DNA of 64,000 nt from Clostridium tyrobutyricum DSM 2637 = ATCC 25755 = JCM 11008 (GCF_000359585.1 NZ_APMH01000009.1:62001-126000); one strand, 5' to 3'. Positions 36,317 to 45,636 are shown, numbered from the stretch's first letter. The notes: a model not told the origin generated them from the letters alone. Made by a program: numbers and translations.

Positions 36317-37561
36317 ATGCTTATACAATTTAATTTTAAAAATTTTAAAGGATTTAGAAATGAAACTACTCTTGATATGACAGCGGCATCTATTAAAGAG
36401 CACCCATACAACCTTATAGATAGTAAAAATGGTGAAAAATATACTAAGGTAGCAGCTATTTATGGAGCCAATGCTAGTGGAAAGAGTTCTGTAATTCAAG
36501 CCCTTCTTTTTATGAAAACATGGGTGTTAAGATCATTTAAGGATGCTTCAGATAATTCTGATATTCCTGTTAAGAGGTTTGCATTTGATACAGAAAGCAA
36601 GAGTGTACCTGCAGAATTTGAAGTATTCTTCCAACATAATTATCAAGAATATCAATATGGTTTTTCACTGGATAATAATAAAGTTTATGAGGAATGGCTT
36701 TATATTAAGAATTTTAACAGCAAGGATAAATATATTAATCTTTTTGAAAGAAATAATTCTAATATTAAAATAAATCCTAAATTTTTAAAGGGAGCCAAAA
36801 ATTTTATACCAATGTTAGAAGACAAGACACTTTTTATTTCTATAATATCTAATGCAAAGCTTCCATACGCTAAAGATGTTTTCCAATGGTTTTCAGTTGT
36901 GGGGATTTTTGATTATGGAAATATAGATTTTGAAAAAATGATTTCTAAAACACCTCCAATACTTATTGAAAATGAAAATTATAAAAAGGATTTATTGACT
37001 TTTCTAAAGGATATAGATATAAACATAGAGGGAATTGTTGTAGAAAAAGAAAAAGATCAGAATAATGGCAAATATAGATATAAGATATATACCAATCATA
37101 GAATAGAAAATAGTAATGATTATTATAAATTACCCATTTCTGAGGAGTCAAGTGGTACTCAGAAGATGTTTTCACTTTTTTTCTATTTGAAGACCTCCAT
37201 AGAATTAGGATTTCCAATATTCATAGATGAACTTGATTCAAAACTTCATCCATTGCTTTTAAGATATATTATAACTATGTTTCATAGTGAAAATATAAAT
37301 AAAGAAGGAGCACAACTTATATATACCACACATGATAATTATACTTTGACCAAAGATATATTTAGGAGAGATGAGATATGGTTTGTTGCAAAAGATAAAA
37401 ATGCTGTTTCAGATCTATACTCATTAGTTGAATATAAATTGGATGATGAAAAGAAAGTTAGAAAGGATGCATCGTATAGTAAAGATTATCTTTTAGGAAA
37501 ATATGGAGCTATTCCAATATTAAAAGAATTCAATATGTGGGGTAGTAAAGATGAAAAATAG
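36317..37561 (+). CDS. AAA family ATPase (RloA/AriA-like) of a two-gene defence module
   Basis: About 414 residues. MLIQFNFKNFKGFRNETTLD is the typical SMC/OLD-like N-terminal strand. Walker A is YGANASGKSS (about residues 48-57), the ABC signature-like SEESSGTQKMFSLFF lies at about 275-290, Walker B is FPIFIDELDSKLHP, and the His switch is YTTHDNYTL. This AAA_15/21 type pairs with RloB- or TOPRIM-nuclease partners in abortive-infection systems. ATG 36317 follows AAGGA by 10 bases; GTG 36308 is an alternative. The gene overlaps rloB by 11 bases. The pair is inserted between the intact rpn gene and a partial rpn copy, and is richer in A/T-ending codons than its flanks. Confidence 0.88.
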   Translation: MLIQFNFKNFKGFRNETTLDMTAASIKEHPYNLIDSKNGEKYTKVAAIYGANASGKSSVIQALLFMKTWVLRSFKDASDNSDIPVKRFAFDTESKSVPAEFEVFFQHNYQEYQYGFSLDNNKVYEEWLYIKNFNSKDKYINLFERNNSNIKINPKFLKGAKNFIPMLEDKTLFISIISNAKLPYAKDVFQWFSVVGIFDYGNIDFEKMISKTPPILIENENYKKDLLTFLKDIDINIEGIVVEKEKDQNNGKYRYKIYTNHRIENSNDYYKLPISEESSGTQKMFSLFFYLKTSIELGFPIFIDELDSKLHPLLLRYIITMFHSENINKEGAQLIYTTHDNYTLTKDIFRRDEIWFVAKDKNAVSDLYSLVEYKLDDEKKVRKDASYSKDYLLGKYGAIPILKEFNMWGSKDEK

Positions 37562-38201
37562 GGGTGGACGTAAGAGGCAAAGAAAAGTAAATACTAGAAT
37601 AGCTGAACCAGGAAATTATCTCATAATAACAGAGGGAACTGAAACGGAAGTCAATTATTTTAAAAGTATAAAATCAAGAATTGAAGAATTATTTAGAAGT
37701 AAAATTATAGTAGAAAAAATATCTTTAAAAATAGAGGGGACCGGACGTTCCACAATGGTTCTTGTGAATGAGGCTATAAAAAAACGAAGCTTAGGGACAT
37801 ATAGTGATGTTTGGGTTGTATTTGATAAAGATGATAATAATGATTTTGATGATGCTATAACATATGCTAGAAGGAATGGTATAAATGCGGCCTGGTCTAA
37901 TCAATGTTTTGAATTGTGGTTGTTACTGCATTTTCAAGATTTTAAGTCAGATGTTGATAGAAGTATATATTATGATAAACTAAATAATCATTTTAAAACT
38001 AGAAGTATTAACAATGGTAAATATGATAAAAATATATCGGATATATTTAACATAACATTTCCTTTTATAGATAAGGCTATAAAAAGAAGTAATAATTTAT
38101 TCAGTGAGTATAGGGAAGGTAATATTTTTGAACCATCTAAAATGAATCCATGCACTACAGTTCAATGTTTAGTTGAAGAACTGATTAGATATATAAAATA
38201 A
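37551..38201 (+). CDS. rloB: RloB family protein, putative nuclease partner
   Basis: A 216-residue protein. After a basic head (NRGGRKRQRKVNTR) it shows YLIITEGTETEVNYFKSI (about residues 25-42), with the conserved Glu of the RloB/TOPRIM-like fold, then DVWVVFDKDDNNDF (about 88-101), whose DxD-like acids would bind metal, and NQCFELWLLLHFQDF (about 117-131), the family's NxxFExWLLLHF motif. RloB proteins accompany AAA ATPases in R-M-linked and anti-phage loci (Rlo, PARIS-like logic), where the ATPase is thought to release the nuclease on infection. Here the ATG lies inside the end of the ATPase gene, indicating coupled translation. The stop is 5 bases before the rpn-derived duplicate. Confidence 0.88.
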   Translation: MKNRGGRKRQRKVNTRIAEPGNYLIITEGTETEVNYFKSIKSRIEELFRSKIIVEKISLKIEGTGRSTMVLVNEAIKKRSLGTYSDVWVVFDKDDNNDFDDAITYARRNGINAAWSNQCFELWLLLHFQDFKSDVDRSIYYDKLNNHFKTRSINNGKYDKNISDIFNITFPFIDKAIKRSNNLFSEYREGNIFEPSKMNPCTTVQCLVEELIRYIK

Positions 38202-38206
38202 ATAGG

Positions 38207-38464
38207 TAAGACCTTATGAAAAGATTGAGACTTACCGCCTATGTGCTGAAGAAAATAACGCCGGAACAATTTGACACACTAAAGATGTGGCTAAAAAGCA
38301 TAATGAAGCCGAGACTAGACACAGAATCTAAGATAAAGGTAGAAGAAATATTAGAAAAATCCAGTCAGGGGGAGGTGGATATCATGGTATCTAATTTAAG
38401 TAAAAGTATAGACAATATATTTGATCTTAAATCTCTTGATGAAGTAAATGAATATTTAAAATAA
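38207..38464 (+). pseudogene. Truncated, internally deleted second rpn copy
   Basis: From GACCTTATGAAAAG on, this matches the rpn gene from about 35697 with roughly 94% identity for 200 bases (RLRLTAYVLKKITPEQFD to VSNLSKSIDN). It then jumps 198 bases in frame and finishes with the rpn C-terminus FDLKSLDEVNEYLK and stop. The jump lies precisely between two TATAGACAATAT direct repeats present in the full copy (35897 and 36095). The nuclease domain is absent. An 82-codon frame remains open from ATG 38216, so a small protein may still be made. Confidence 0.88.
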
Positions 38465-38550
38465 CAAAAATAATAGGGAAAAGACTATAGAGCTTGTAAA
38501 TACATGGCTTATAGGTACTCAAATTTCTATATAATAAGTATTTTATATGA

Positions 38551-38556
38551 TATAAT
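38551..38556 (+). promoter_or_regulatory. Extended -10 promoter of the candidate type I toxin gene
   Basis: TGATATAAT (TATAAT 38551-38556) gives an expected start about 38563. The resulting leader of about 90 bases contains ACCTCC (38590-38595), which can pair with the ribosome site GGAGGT (38644-38649). Confidence 0.6.
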
Positions 38557-38655
38557 GTATACGAGAGTATAAATATTTTTTAGATAGTCACCTCCCGGAA
38601 TTTGTCTCTTGCAAAGAGGTCATTGCGGTTAATTGACATCAGAGGAGGTTACAGA

Positions 38656-38835
38656 ATGAGTAATACTGCGATTATAGTAATATCTATATGTATTACATCA
38701 TTATGCTTAATAGCTATGGTGATTGTAGGAACATATTTAAAGGATAGGTTAGTAATCAAGGGTAAATCTTCAATTGGTAAGTTAACTAAAAATGAAATTT
38801 CTATAACTGCCGAAGATAAAAACTCAAAAAATTAA
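38656..38835 (+). CDS. Small hydrophobic peptide, candidate type I toxin
   Basis: A 59-residue peptide from ATG 38656, preceded by GAGGAGGT 7 bases upstream. One strongly hydrophobic helix (IIVISICITSLCLIAMVIVG, about residues 6-25) is followed by a charged tail (KDRLVIKGKS to AEDKNSKN). This layout suits membrane-acting type I toxins. The leader can mask the ribosome site (ACCTCC with GGAGGT). An 18-bp inverted repeat (38613-38630 with 38889-38906) encloses the gene, and a promoter on the opposite strand points back into its 3' end. Homology to a named toxin was not recognised. It lies within the island of rpn, AAA-RloB and MntA-HepT genes. Confidence 0.6.
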   Translation: MSNTAIIVISICITSLCLIAMVIVGTYLKDRLVIKGKSSIGKLTKNEISITAEDKNSKN

Positions 38836-38907
38836 AATGCACCCCTCTGAAAGTGCATTTTAATTAATCTCTAAAAATTTTCACTAAAAACCGCAATGGC
38901 TTCTTTT
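38832..38907 (-). ncRNA. Candidate antisense RNA opposite the toxin 3' end
   Basis: On the minus strand an extended -10 TGTTATAAT (TATAAT at 38919-38914) would start an RNA near 38907. It would begin AAGAAGCCATTGCGG and stop at the hairpin 38861-38834 followed by T residues, giving about 75 bases that overlap the end of the toxin mRNA. No -35 is obvious. Existence and size are inferred from these signals. Confidence 0.45.
38834..38861. terminator. Bidirectional terminator of the toxin / antisense pair
   Basis: AAAATGCAC and GTGCATTTT form a 9-bp stem with a 10-base loop. On the minus strand it is followed by AATTTTTT, an excellent terminator; on the plus strand only AATTAATCT follows, so read-through is likely. 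Confidence 0.7.
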
Positions 38908-39304
38908 ATATATATTATAACATATTTTTTTAAAATTAAACTTGAAATTATAATTAAATAACCTTTTTCCTAATTATAAATTTTATCAAAGCAGGAAAAT
39001 AGTCAATAAAAGATTTCTAGTTAGCCATCATCCATAGTCTTACATTTTTTAACTTCTTCTTTGTAATTAATATCTGGTATCTTAACTTCTTTCATTTTAA
39101 ATATTTCCTTTTATTTCATAGTTATTCATATAATTATTTATAATGATTAGTAATTTGAGTTATATTATATAATGATTAGATAAATCAATACAATATTTAT
39201 AATAATTTCTTTAATTTACAATATATTCTACGAATTCTTTAAAATAATATCAATTGTTTTAAATGTGATATAATGTATCCAAAATGTTCAAGGAGACGGA
39301 TGCT
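38867..39304. other. AT-rich intergenic region with transposase relic
   Basis: Apart from the inverted-repeat arm (38889-38906), the antisense promoter and a transposase-like relic (39021-39095, minus), these 440 bases have no coding potential. TGATATAATG at 39266-39275 is a good extended -10 for the HAD phosphatase gene. Confidence 0.5.
39021..39095 (-). pseudogene. Relic of a transposase N-terminus (IS256-like)
   Basis: On the minus strand, AAAGGAAA precedes an ATG whose frame gives MKEVKIPDINYKEEVKKCKT, then MDDG and stop. The motif EEVKKCKTMDD resembles the first 25 residues of IS256-type transposases (xxCKTxEDL). Nothing of the catalytic region remains. Tentative because it is so short. 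Confidence 0.4.
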
Positions 39305-39958
39305 ATGAAAAATTACGATACTATTATATTTGATCTTGATGGAACACTATTAAATACTCTTGATGATTTGGCAGACAGTGTGAACTTCGCACTTTGTATG
39401 CATGGATTTCCAGAAAGAACTATATTTGAAATAAGAAGTTTTGTTGGAAATGGAATCGCACGCTTGATTGAACTTTCCATACCCCGGGGAATGGAAAATC
39501 CAAAATATAATGAATGCCTTAAAGATTTCAAGATGCATTACTCAAACAATATGAACAACAAGACCAGTCCATATGAAGGCATTATGGAACTTTTGAAAAA
39601 GTTGTCCCAGGATAACTATAAAACTGCTATTGTATCCAATAAATTTGATGGTGCAGTCAAGAAACTCAACAAAATATATTTTGAAGAATATATAGATGTT
39701 GCAATTGGAGAATCTGAAAATATTTCAAGAAAACCTGCACCGGATACTGTATTCAAAGCAATTGAAGAACTGGGTTCAAACAGGGCATCAGCCATATATG
39801 TTGGAGATTCCGAAGTAGATGTGAAAACAGCAAAAAATGCAGGAATACCATGTATAGGTGCGGCATGGGGATTCAGGGGAAGGGATGTTTTGGAGAGTAA
39901 AGGTGCAGATTATGTAATAGACAGACCTGAGGAGCTTTTAGGCATAATTTCAAGATAA
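39305..39958 (+). CDS. HAD family phosphatase, phosphoglycolate phosphatase-like
   Basis: A 217-residue cytoplasmic enzyme. Motif I is IIFDLDGTLLNTLDDL (nucleophile Asp in DLDGT, about residues 6-21), motif II AIVSNKF (about 110), motif III SRKPAPDTV with its Lys, and motif IV YVGDSEVDVKTAKNAG. The alpha-helical cap between motifs I and II places it with Gph/PpaX, which dephosphorylate phosphoglycolate or pyrophosphate. ATG 39305 follows AAGGAGA by 9 bases. It is the one housekeeping-like gene in the defence island, with no partner. The exact substrate is uncertain. Confidence 0.9.
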   Translation: MKNYDTIIFDLDGTLLNTLDDLADSVNFALCMHGFPERTIFEIRSFVGNGIARLIELSIPRGMENPKYNECLKDFKMHYSNNMNNKTSPYEGIMELLKKLSQDNYKTAIVSNKFDGAVKKLNKIYFEEYIDVAIGESENISRKPAPDTVFKAIEELGSNRASAIYVGDSEVDVKTAKNAGIPCIGAAWGFRGRDVLESKGADYVIDRPEELLGIISR

Positions 39959-39989
39959 GATGCAGTCAAAGGGAAAAAGCTAGGTCAAG

Positions 39990-40078
39990 CTAGGGTCAGA
40001 CCCCATGGAGTTATTTGGAAATTTACTACATTTCTGAAGTCAAGTCCAAGCCAAGGATCTGACCCCTTGAAAAACATT
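39990..40078. repeat. GGGTCAGACCCC repeats upstream of mntA
   Basis: TAGGGTCAGACCCCATGGAGTTATTTGG matches the block at 34612, and a second, inverted GGATCTGACCCCTT follows at 40063. It lies directly before the rpn-like leader block at 40085. Confidence 0.75.
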
Positions 40079-40084
40079 GATATG

Positions 40085-40140
40085 GATTATTGCAGAATAT
40101 TTTGATAAAATAAATATAGAATATGTAAAATTAGTATAAT
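40085..40140 (+). repeat. rpn leader block, copy 2, in front of mntA
   Basis: The first 30 bases are identical to 34999-35028 upstream of the rpn gene; the following 25 are similar. In the rpn locus this block stands about 65 bases before the start codon; here it stands about 50-100 bases before mntA. Confidence 0.82.
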
Positions 40141-40186
40141 TTTTGGCTTGTAATCAGAAAGATCAATTGAAGTGGAGGTCATTTCA

Positions 40187-40594
40187 TTGAATATAGATGA
40201 AAACAGTATACATAAAATAATTAAATTTCTTAAGGAAAATATAGAACCACATTTGATTTATATTTTTGGATCAAGTGTAAATGGAATTTTTAGAGAAGAC
40301 AGTGATATAGATATAGCTTTTAAAAGTGAACATGAATTAACACCATATCAGGTATTTATGTTTTCACAAAGTCTTGCAGATATTTTGGGGAGAGATGTGG
40401 ATTTGATTGATTTGAATAAGGCATCTACTGTATTTAAAGTTCAGATAATAGCCAACGGAAAATGTGTATATTGCAGTGATGATGTTAAAAAAGCATATTT
40501 TGAAATGTATGCATATAAAGATTATGCTAAATTGAACGAGGAACGGGAAATCATATTGAATAATATAAAAAAAAGGGGACAAATATATGAATGA
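40187..40594 (+). CDS. mntA: MntA-type nucleotidyltransferase antitoxin
   Basis: About 135 residues, starting at TTG 40187, with GGAGG 8 bases upstream; a GTG at 40172 overlaps that site. The catalytic motif IYIFGSSVNGIFREDSDIDIAF (about residues 25-46) has the GS-x10-DxD pattern of minimal nucleotidyltransferases. LGRDVDLIDLNKAS holds the third acidic residue. In known MntA-HepT pairs the enzyme adds AMP units to a Tyr of the HepT toxin and so silences it. It overlaps hepT by 8 bases. It is flanked by rpn-derived sequence on both sides. Confidence 0.92.
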   Translation: MNIDENSIHKIIKFLKENIEPHLIYIFGSSVNGIFREDSDIDIAFKSEHELTPYQVFMFSQSLADILGRDVDLIDLNKASTVFKVQIIANGKCVYCSDDVKKAYFEMYAYKDYAKLNEEREIILNNIKKRGQIYE

Positions 40595-40991
40595 TGTTGT
40601 TCTAAACAAAATATCTGTTATTGAAAGATGTATAAAGAGAATTAAGGAAGAATATGACAATAATCCTGAAAATCTAAAAAATTATACAAAACAAGATTCG
40701 ATAATTTTAAATATTCAAAGGGCATGTGAAGTTTCCATAGATTTAGCCATGCATATAATTTCTGAAAGAAAATTTGGAATTCCACAAAATAGCAGGGATG
40801 CATTCGAAATACTATTTAATAATAAAATAATAGATGAAAATGTCATGAGAGAATTGAAATCAATGGTTGGGTTTAGAAATATAGCTGTTCATGATTATCA
40901 AACAGTAAACTTAGATATAGTAAAAGCTGTTATTGAAAATCATATAGATGATTTAAAAAAGTTTTCCAGTTCGATTCTTAAGAATCAATAG
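40587..40991 (+). CDS. hepT: HepT-type HEPN RNase toxin
   Basis: A 134-residue all-helical HEPN (DUF86) protein. The active-site motif is FRNIAVHDY (about residues 105-113), i.e. R-x4-H-x-Y, where Arg and His cut RNA and the Tyr is the usual AMP acceptor. The upstream helices QRACEVSIDLAMHIISERKFG and SRDAFEILFNNKII are typical. ATG 40587 lies within the end of mntA, so translation is coupled. The toxin would cleave RNA in the cytoplasm when MntA is lost or blocked, e.g. on phage infection. Confidence 0.92.
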   Translation: MNDVVLNKISVIERCIKRIKEEYDNNPENLKNYTKQDSIILNIQRACEVSIDLAMHIISERKFGIPQNSRDAFEILFNNKIIDENVMRELKSMVGFRNIAVHDYQTVNLDIVKAVIENHIDDLKKFSSSILKNQ

Positions 40992-41020
40992 AAAGGCAAT
41001 AGTTACCAGATTATTGCAAA

Positions 41021-41068
41021 TTTAAAATAAGTTTTAAAAAGCAGGATAGTCAGCTATCCTGTTTTTTT
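41021..41068 (+). terminator. rpn 3' end and terminator, copy 2, behind hepT
   Basis: TTTAAAATAA, the last codons of rpn with its stop, is followed by AAAAAGCAGGATAGTCAG and CTATCCTG with eight T residues. The hairpin is the same as at 36159-36183 behind rpn. It now ends the mntA-hepT transcript. Confidence 0.85.
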
Positions 41069-41182
41069 TATCCAGACAACAACTACCTGTAAAAAACACA
41101 CATTATTTATGGTATCGTTTTACACTACATGCTTGTGGTATTTACTAGAATAAGAGTCCCCGCAAAAGCCATAATAACTATA

Positions 41183-41231
41183 TTGACACCTTTAGACAAA
41201 TAGTGTTTAATAGAACTGACCGACTAGTACA
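41183..41231 (+). promoter_or_regulatory. Promoter and possible TetR-type operator of the YhgE operon
   Basis: TTGACA (41183-41188), a 17-base spacer and TTTAAT (41206-41211) make a near-ideal sigma-A promoter. TGACCGACTAGTACA directly overlaps the expected start (41217-41231) and resembles the TGACxGACxxGTCA operators of TetR regulators that often control yhgE genes. No tetR gene is adjacent, so the regulator is inferred. Confidence 0.65.
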
Positions 41232-41266
41232 ATAAATGTTATGGTGCTTTATGGGAGTGTTGCAAA

Positions 41267-43435
41267 ATGATAAAGAACATTGTAGGTATATTTAAAAGAG
41301 ATATAAGAACTATTATAAAAAATAAAGCTGCACGCATGATTGTAATAGGAATATGTATAATGCCATGTCTCTACACACTGGTAAATGTAAAGGCAATATG
41401 GAATCCCTATTCAAGTGCCAAGTTAAGCGATATTTCAATAGCAGTAGTAAATAAGGATCAGGGGACCGTGTCACAGAACAAGAATGTGAATATGGGAAAT
41501 GACATTGTAGGCAATCTTAGGAAAAATCACAATCTTGGATGGAAAATTGTTGACTCACAAGAAGCAGATCAGGGAATGATGGATGGAAAATACTATGCCA
41601 TGATTGAAATTCCGGAGGACTTCTCGTCAGACCTTACAAGTATAACTACAGATAATCCAAGAAAAGCGCAGATACTCTACAAGGCAGATACAAAAGTTAG
41701 TCCAATGGGAACCAAGATTACTGAAAGTGCTGTTAAAAACCTTGTGGATTCCATAAAGACAAATTTTATATATACAGTAAACAAAACTATCTTTTCCTCT
41801 TTGAATGTTATAGGGGATAATGCAGCCAAAAACAAGTCACAGATAATAGACCTGAAAGATTCAATAATAACCCTGAGTGATAATATGGATCTTGTTACAA
41901 CCGTACTCGGAAGTGTAAGTGACGGTTCTAATAACCTTGCTCTTCTGCTTACTCAATTGAAGCCCGTTATTTCCGCCTCAAGCAATGTTGATATTGCAAG
42001 CCAGGCTGATTCCAGCAATGACGCATTAGTAAAGTCAGTGCAGTCTTCCCTGGAAAATTCCTTTGATAATATTCAGGTGAACCTGAAAAATGCCAAAGCA
42101 GATACTTATAGGCTTCAAGCGCTTGTAACCAATTTGAATTCATTAACTGGAGATGCAAATTCTTCTAATATAAATTCTACAGCAGACAAGATAAATTATC
42201 AGATATATATGCTGAATAGTGAGATAAACCCTGCAATAGATTTTCTGCAGACGGTAAATAAATTTGCACACAACAGTTCAATATCGGCTCTTTTAAATTC
42301 TCTAAATGATGTAAAGGACCTATTGAATACTGAAAAAAACAACGTAAATAATCTCCAAAAAGAGTTGAACAATACAAATGAAGTGAGCAGCAGCATAAAA
42401 GATTCCATATCGGAAAACACTCAAAATGTAAGTTCAAAACTAATAGATTCAACAAACCAGTATATCAATGAAGTAAGAGGACAGTTGAATCCCATAGCAA
42501 ATGATTTGATTAATTTGTCCAATACATCTTCTGATATTTTGAAGACTGCAAAGGATATGAATAAGCAGGGAAGCAAGTCCATAGATACTCTGATAGATGG
42601 AACCAGGCTTGCAGCCAGTTCATCTGGAAAATTGGAAAATCAACTGCTTAAATTCAAGGACAGCATTTCGAAGACAAGTGATAAGCTTAAACTTATAAAC
42701 AATGACGATATAGTGAAAATAATAACTGTATTTCAGAACAATCCGGATCTTATGGGAAATTTTATATCAAAGCCTTTTAATATAAAAGAGGAGAATATAT
42801 ATACGGTTCCAAACTTTGGTTCTGCATTTGCACCTACTTATATGACACTTTCCATATGGGTTGGATGCACTATGCTTGGCTCCATGCTTAAAACAACTGT
42901 GGCAAAGTTCAAGGGATCTGAAAATTTAACCCTGAGGGAAAAGTATTTTGGAAAAATGCTGCTCTTTGTTTCATTGTCCATAATACAGTCACTTGTAATT
43001 GTATTTACTACAAAGTTCATACTGCATACTTATACTGAAAATTTCTTCCTGATGATAATGTTTGGCATAGTATCATCACTTGCATTTTCAACAATAGTAT
43101 ACAGCCTGGTTTCCCTATTTGGTAATCCTGGAAAGGCAATGGCAGTTATATTGGTAGTAGTTCAGCTTGCAGGAAGTGGGGCTACCTATCCCATACAGCT
43201 TGACCCACTTATTTTCAGGATACTTCAGCCCCTGCTTCCATTTACATACAGTATCAGTGGATTCAGGGAGTCAATTGGAGGGCCTCTTATAAGTACTGTA
43301 GTTATGGATTTTTCGGTATTACTTCTTATGTTTGTAATTGCCGTACTGGCTGGATTATTTTTAAAGAAGCCGTTATATGGAATGACAAGCAAACTTCATG
43401 ACAAGTTTATAGAATCAGGTATTGGAGAAGAATAG
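41267..43435 (+). CDS. YhgE/Pip family membrane protein 1
   Basis: A 722-residue protein with the YhgE/Pip layout: one N-terminal membrane helix (about 20-40) with FKRDIRTIIKNKAARMIVIG before it and the conserved NVKAIWNPYSS after, a large outside region (about 50-520) of mostly coiled-coil Asn/Ser-rich helices, and five membrane helices at the end (530-710) of the ABC-2 permease type, ending LLPFTYSISGFRESIGG. Homologues include the phage infection protein Pip and EsaA-like components; roles in export of surface molecules or phage adsorption are reported for the family. A start codon ATG 41267 is used with a weak GGGAG site. The second copy follows 23 bases later. Confidence 0.88.
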   Translation: MIKNIVGIFKRDIRTIIKNKAARMIVIGICIMPCLYTLVNVKAIWNPYSSAKLSDISIAVVNKDQGTVSQNKNVNMGNDIVGNLRKNHNLGWKIVDSQEADQGMMDGKYYAMIEIPEDFSSDLTSITTDNPRKAQILYKADTKVSPMGTKITESAVKNLVDSIKTNFIYTVNKTIFSSLNVIGDNAAKNKSQIIDLKDSIITLSDNMDLVTTVLGSVSDGSNNLALLLTQLKPVISASSNVDIASQADSSNDALVKSVQSSLENSFDNIQVNLKNAKADTYRLQALVTNLNSLTGDANSSNINSTADKINYQIYMLNSEINPAIDFLQTVNKFAHNSSISALLNSLNDVKDLLNTEKNNVNNLQKELNNTNEVSSSIKDSISENTQNVSSKLIDSTNQYINEVRGQLNPIANDLINLSNTSSDILKTAKDMNKQGSKSIDTLIDGTRLAASSSGKLENQLLKFKDSISKTSDKLKLINNDDIVKIITVFQNNPDLMGNFISKPFNIKEENIYTVPNFGSAFAPTYMTLSIWVGCTMLGSMLKTTVAKFKGSENLTLREKYFGKMLLFVSLSIIQSLVIVFTTKFILHTYTENFFLMIMFGIVSSLAFSTIVYSLVSLFGNPGKAMAVILVVVQLAGSGATYPIQLDPLIFRILQPLLPFTYSISGFRESIGGPLISTVVMDFSVLLLMFVIAVLAGLFLKKPLYGMTSKLHDKFIESGIGEE

Positions 43436-43458
43436 ATATTAAATTATAGGAGGAGCAT

Positions 43459-45624
43459 ATGAAGATTATATTTAGATTATTAAAAAGAGATTTTCAAAGC
43501 ATAACAAAAAGTCTTCCTGTACTTATAACAATTATAGTATTTTGTTTTCTGCCATCCTGCTATGCACTTGTAAATATAAAGGCCTCATGGGACCCATATT
43601 CGGAGTCAAATACGAGCAGGCTTCCAATTGCAGTTGTAAACAAGGATGAGGGAGGCAGCATTGAAGGAAAGAATATAAATGTAGGAAATAGTATTATAGA
43701 TGAACTTAAAAGAAACAAGAGCATTAACTGGGTTATCATAGACGAATGGCAGGGGAATTATGGGCTCAACACAGGAAAATACTATGCATTGATAGAAATT
43801 CCAGAAAACTTTTCAAGCAAGCTCCTGACACTTGCTACATCAAACCCTGAAAAGCCAAATATAATATACAGGTCCAATGAAAAATTAAATGCAGCAGCTA
43901 CAAAGATTACAAGTCAGGCTAAAGATACCCTTGCCGATCAGATCAAATCAAGCTTTGTAAAGATAAGCAACAAGGAAGTCCTTGAGCAGATGAATTCAGT
44001 GGGCAGAAAATTAAGTGCCAATAAACCTGAAATACTGCAGCTTAAGGATTCATTGACAGATTCCATCACCACAATAAATGATACAAAAAAATATTTGGCG
44101 GAAGTAAATGATAATTCAAAGGGAATGCAGGATTATTTAAATAGTGTTAAAAATGATATTCCAAAACTATCCAAACAGATAGACAATCTTCAGGACATTG
44201 TAAATCATGGAAAATCACTTGCCCAGTCAACAAAACAGACTATAAGTTCGGCACAGAACAATCTATCAAGCGGAATAAACGAGATTCAGTCTCAAAATAC
44301 ACAGGCTCAATCCCTTTTATCAAGTCTTGAGAATATGAACAGCCAGTTTGTAAACAATGCTGCTGCAAATACTAATATAGATCAACTGAACAGCATAAAT
44401 AATTCTACAATACAGAAAATAGACAACAACCTTAAAATACTCAATACCATAAATGATATTTTGCCAAATAATGGAGCGGTGGATCTTATAAATGCACTGA
44501 CAAATATGAAGAGTTCCATACAGACTGAAAACAGCAATCTTGCAGAGCTGAGACAGCTGGTCAACAACAATGGTTCCAAAGACAGCATAAACTCAATCAT
44601 AAATCAGCTGTCTCAAATTGGAAATACTGTATCCTCAAATTCAGTAGCTGCATCAAATGCATATTATTCAAGTACCACCCAGGCATTAAACAACATGAAC
44701 AATAATATTGATACGAGTTTGAACAGCTATGATGATATACTTAATTCGACAAAATCAATTATTCCGCAGCTTAACTCACTGGCAAATGCAGGTACCTCAA
44801 TTAGTGAAATATCAATTTCGCAGGTGAACAATATAAGTAAAAATCTTGGAAATATTCAGGGTAAATTAAACAAATTAAGTGACAAGATGAAAATGATCAA
44901 TGAGAAAAATCTCAATCACATAATAGAAATAATGGAAAAAAATCCTGAACAAATTTCAAGCTTGCTGTCATCGCCTGTAGAATTGAAAAACGTTCAGCTC
45001 TATAATCTTGGGTTGTTTGGATATGGGGTGACCCCTTTCTATACCACACTGTCCATATGGGTTGGAATACTCCTTCTTTCACTTATACTTACACTGAAAT
45101 GCAGAAAATTTGAAGACGGCACAAAGATCAGCATGATACAGGCTTACTTTGGAAAACTGTTCCTCTTTATGGGTATTTCTTTTATACAGACGGCTATATC
45201 ACTCCTTGGGGAGTTTTTACTTCTTGGAATAAGGCCTTCAAGTATACCCGGTATGATACTTACTGCATTTGCTACAAGCATAACATTTTGTATAATAATA
45301 TTTACATTTGTATTTGTATTTGGGAATACGGGAAAAGGTATGGCTGCAGTGCTTATGATATTCCAAATTTTCGGGACAGGTGGTATATACCCTCTGGAAA
45401 TAATCTCGAGAAGGCTTGCTGCCATGGCACCATTTTTACCCTTTACCTATTCCGTAAATGGATTCAGGGAGGCTATAGCAGGGCCTAACTGGCATCATCT
45501 ATTTAAAATGATAGGCATGCTTGGTTGTTTTACAGGATTATTCCTCATTATTGCACCGCTTAAAAAAGTATTCAGCAAACAGATACACAAGATGGAAATT
45601 GAGTTTGAAAAGTCAGGACTATAA
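43459..45624 (+). CDS. YhgE/Pip family membrane protein 2
   Basis: A 721-residue paralogue of the upstream gene with the same order of parts: LKRDFQSITKSLPVLITI at the start, NIKASWDPYSESNTSRLPIAVVNKDEGG after the first helix, a long Asn/Gln/Ser-rich coiled region (about 170-520), and five C-terminal membrane helices ending FLPFTYSVNGFREAIAGPNW. The two proteins are nearly equal in length but diverged in the central region, which suggests a heterodimeric membrane complex made from one operon. AGGAGGAG precedes ATG 43459. A terminator follows the stop. Confidence 0.88.
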   Translation: MKIIFRLLKRDFQSITKSLPVLITIIVFCFLPSCYALVNIKASWDPYSESNTSRLPIAVVNKDEGGSIEGKNINVGNSIIDELKRNKSINWVIIDEWQGNYGLNTGKYYALIEIPENFSSKLLTLATSNPEKPNIIYRSNEKLNAAATKITSQAKDTLADQIKSSFVKISNKEVLEQMNSVGRKLSANKPEILQLKDSLTDSITTINDTKKYLAEVNDNSKGMQDYLNSVKNDIPKLSKQIDNLQDIVNHGKSLAQSTKQTISSAQNNLSSGINEIQSQNTQAQSLLSSLENMNSQFVNNAAANTNIDQLNSINNSTIQKIDNNLKILNTINDILPNNGAVDLINALTNMKSSIQTENSNLAELRQLVNNNGSKDSINSIINQLSQIGNTVSSNSVAASNAYYSSTTQALNNMNNNIDTSLNSYDDILNSTKSIIPQLNSLANAGTSISEISISQVNNISKNLGNIQGKLNKLSDKMKMINEKNLNHIIEIMEKNPEQISSLLSSPVELKNVQLYNLGLFGYGVTPFYTTLSIWVGILLLSLILTLKCRKFEDGTKISMIQAYFGKLFLFMGISFIQTAISLLGEFLLLGIRPSSIPGMILTAFATSITFCIIIFTFVFVFGNTGKGMAAVLMIFQIFGTGGIYPLEIISRRLAAMAPFLPFTYSVNGFREAIAGPNWHHLFKMIGMLGCFTGLFLIIAPLKKVFSKQIHKMEIEFEKSGL

Positions 45625-45636
45625 GATAATTGTAAG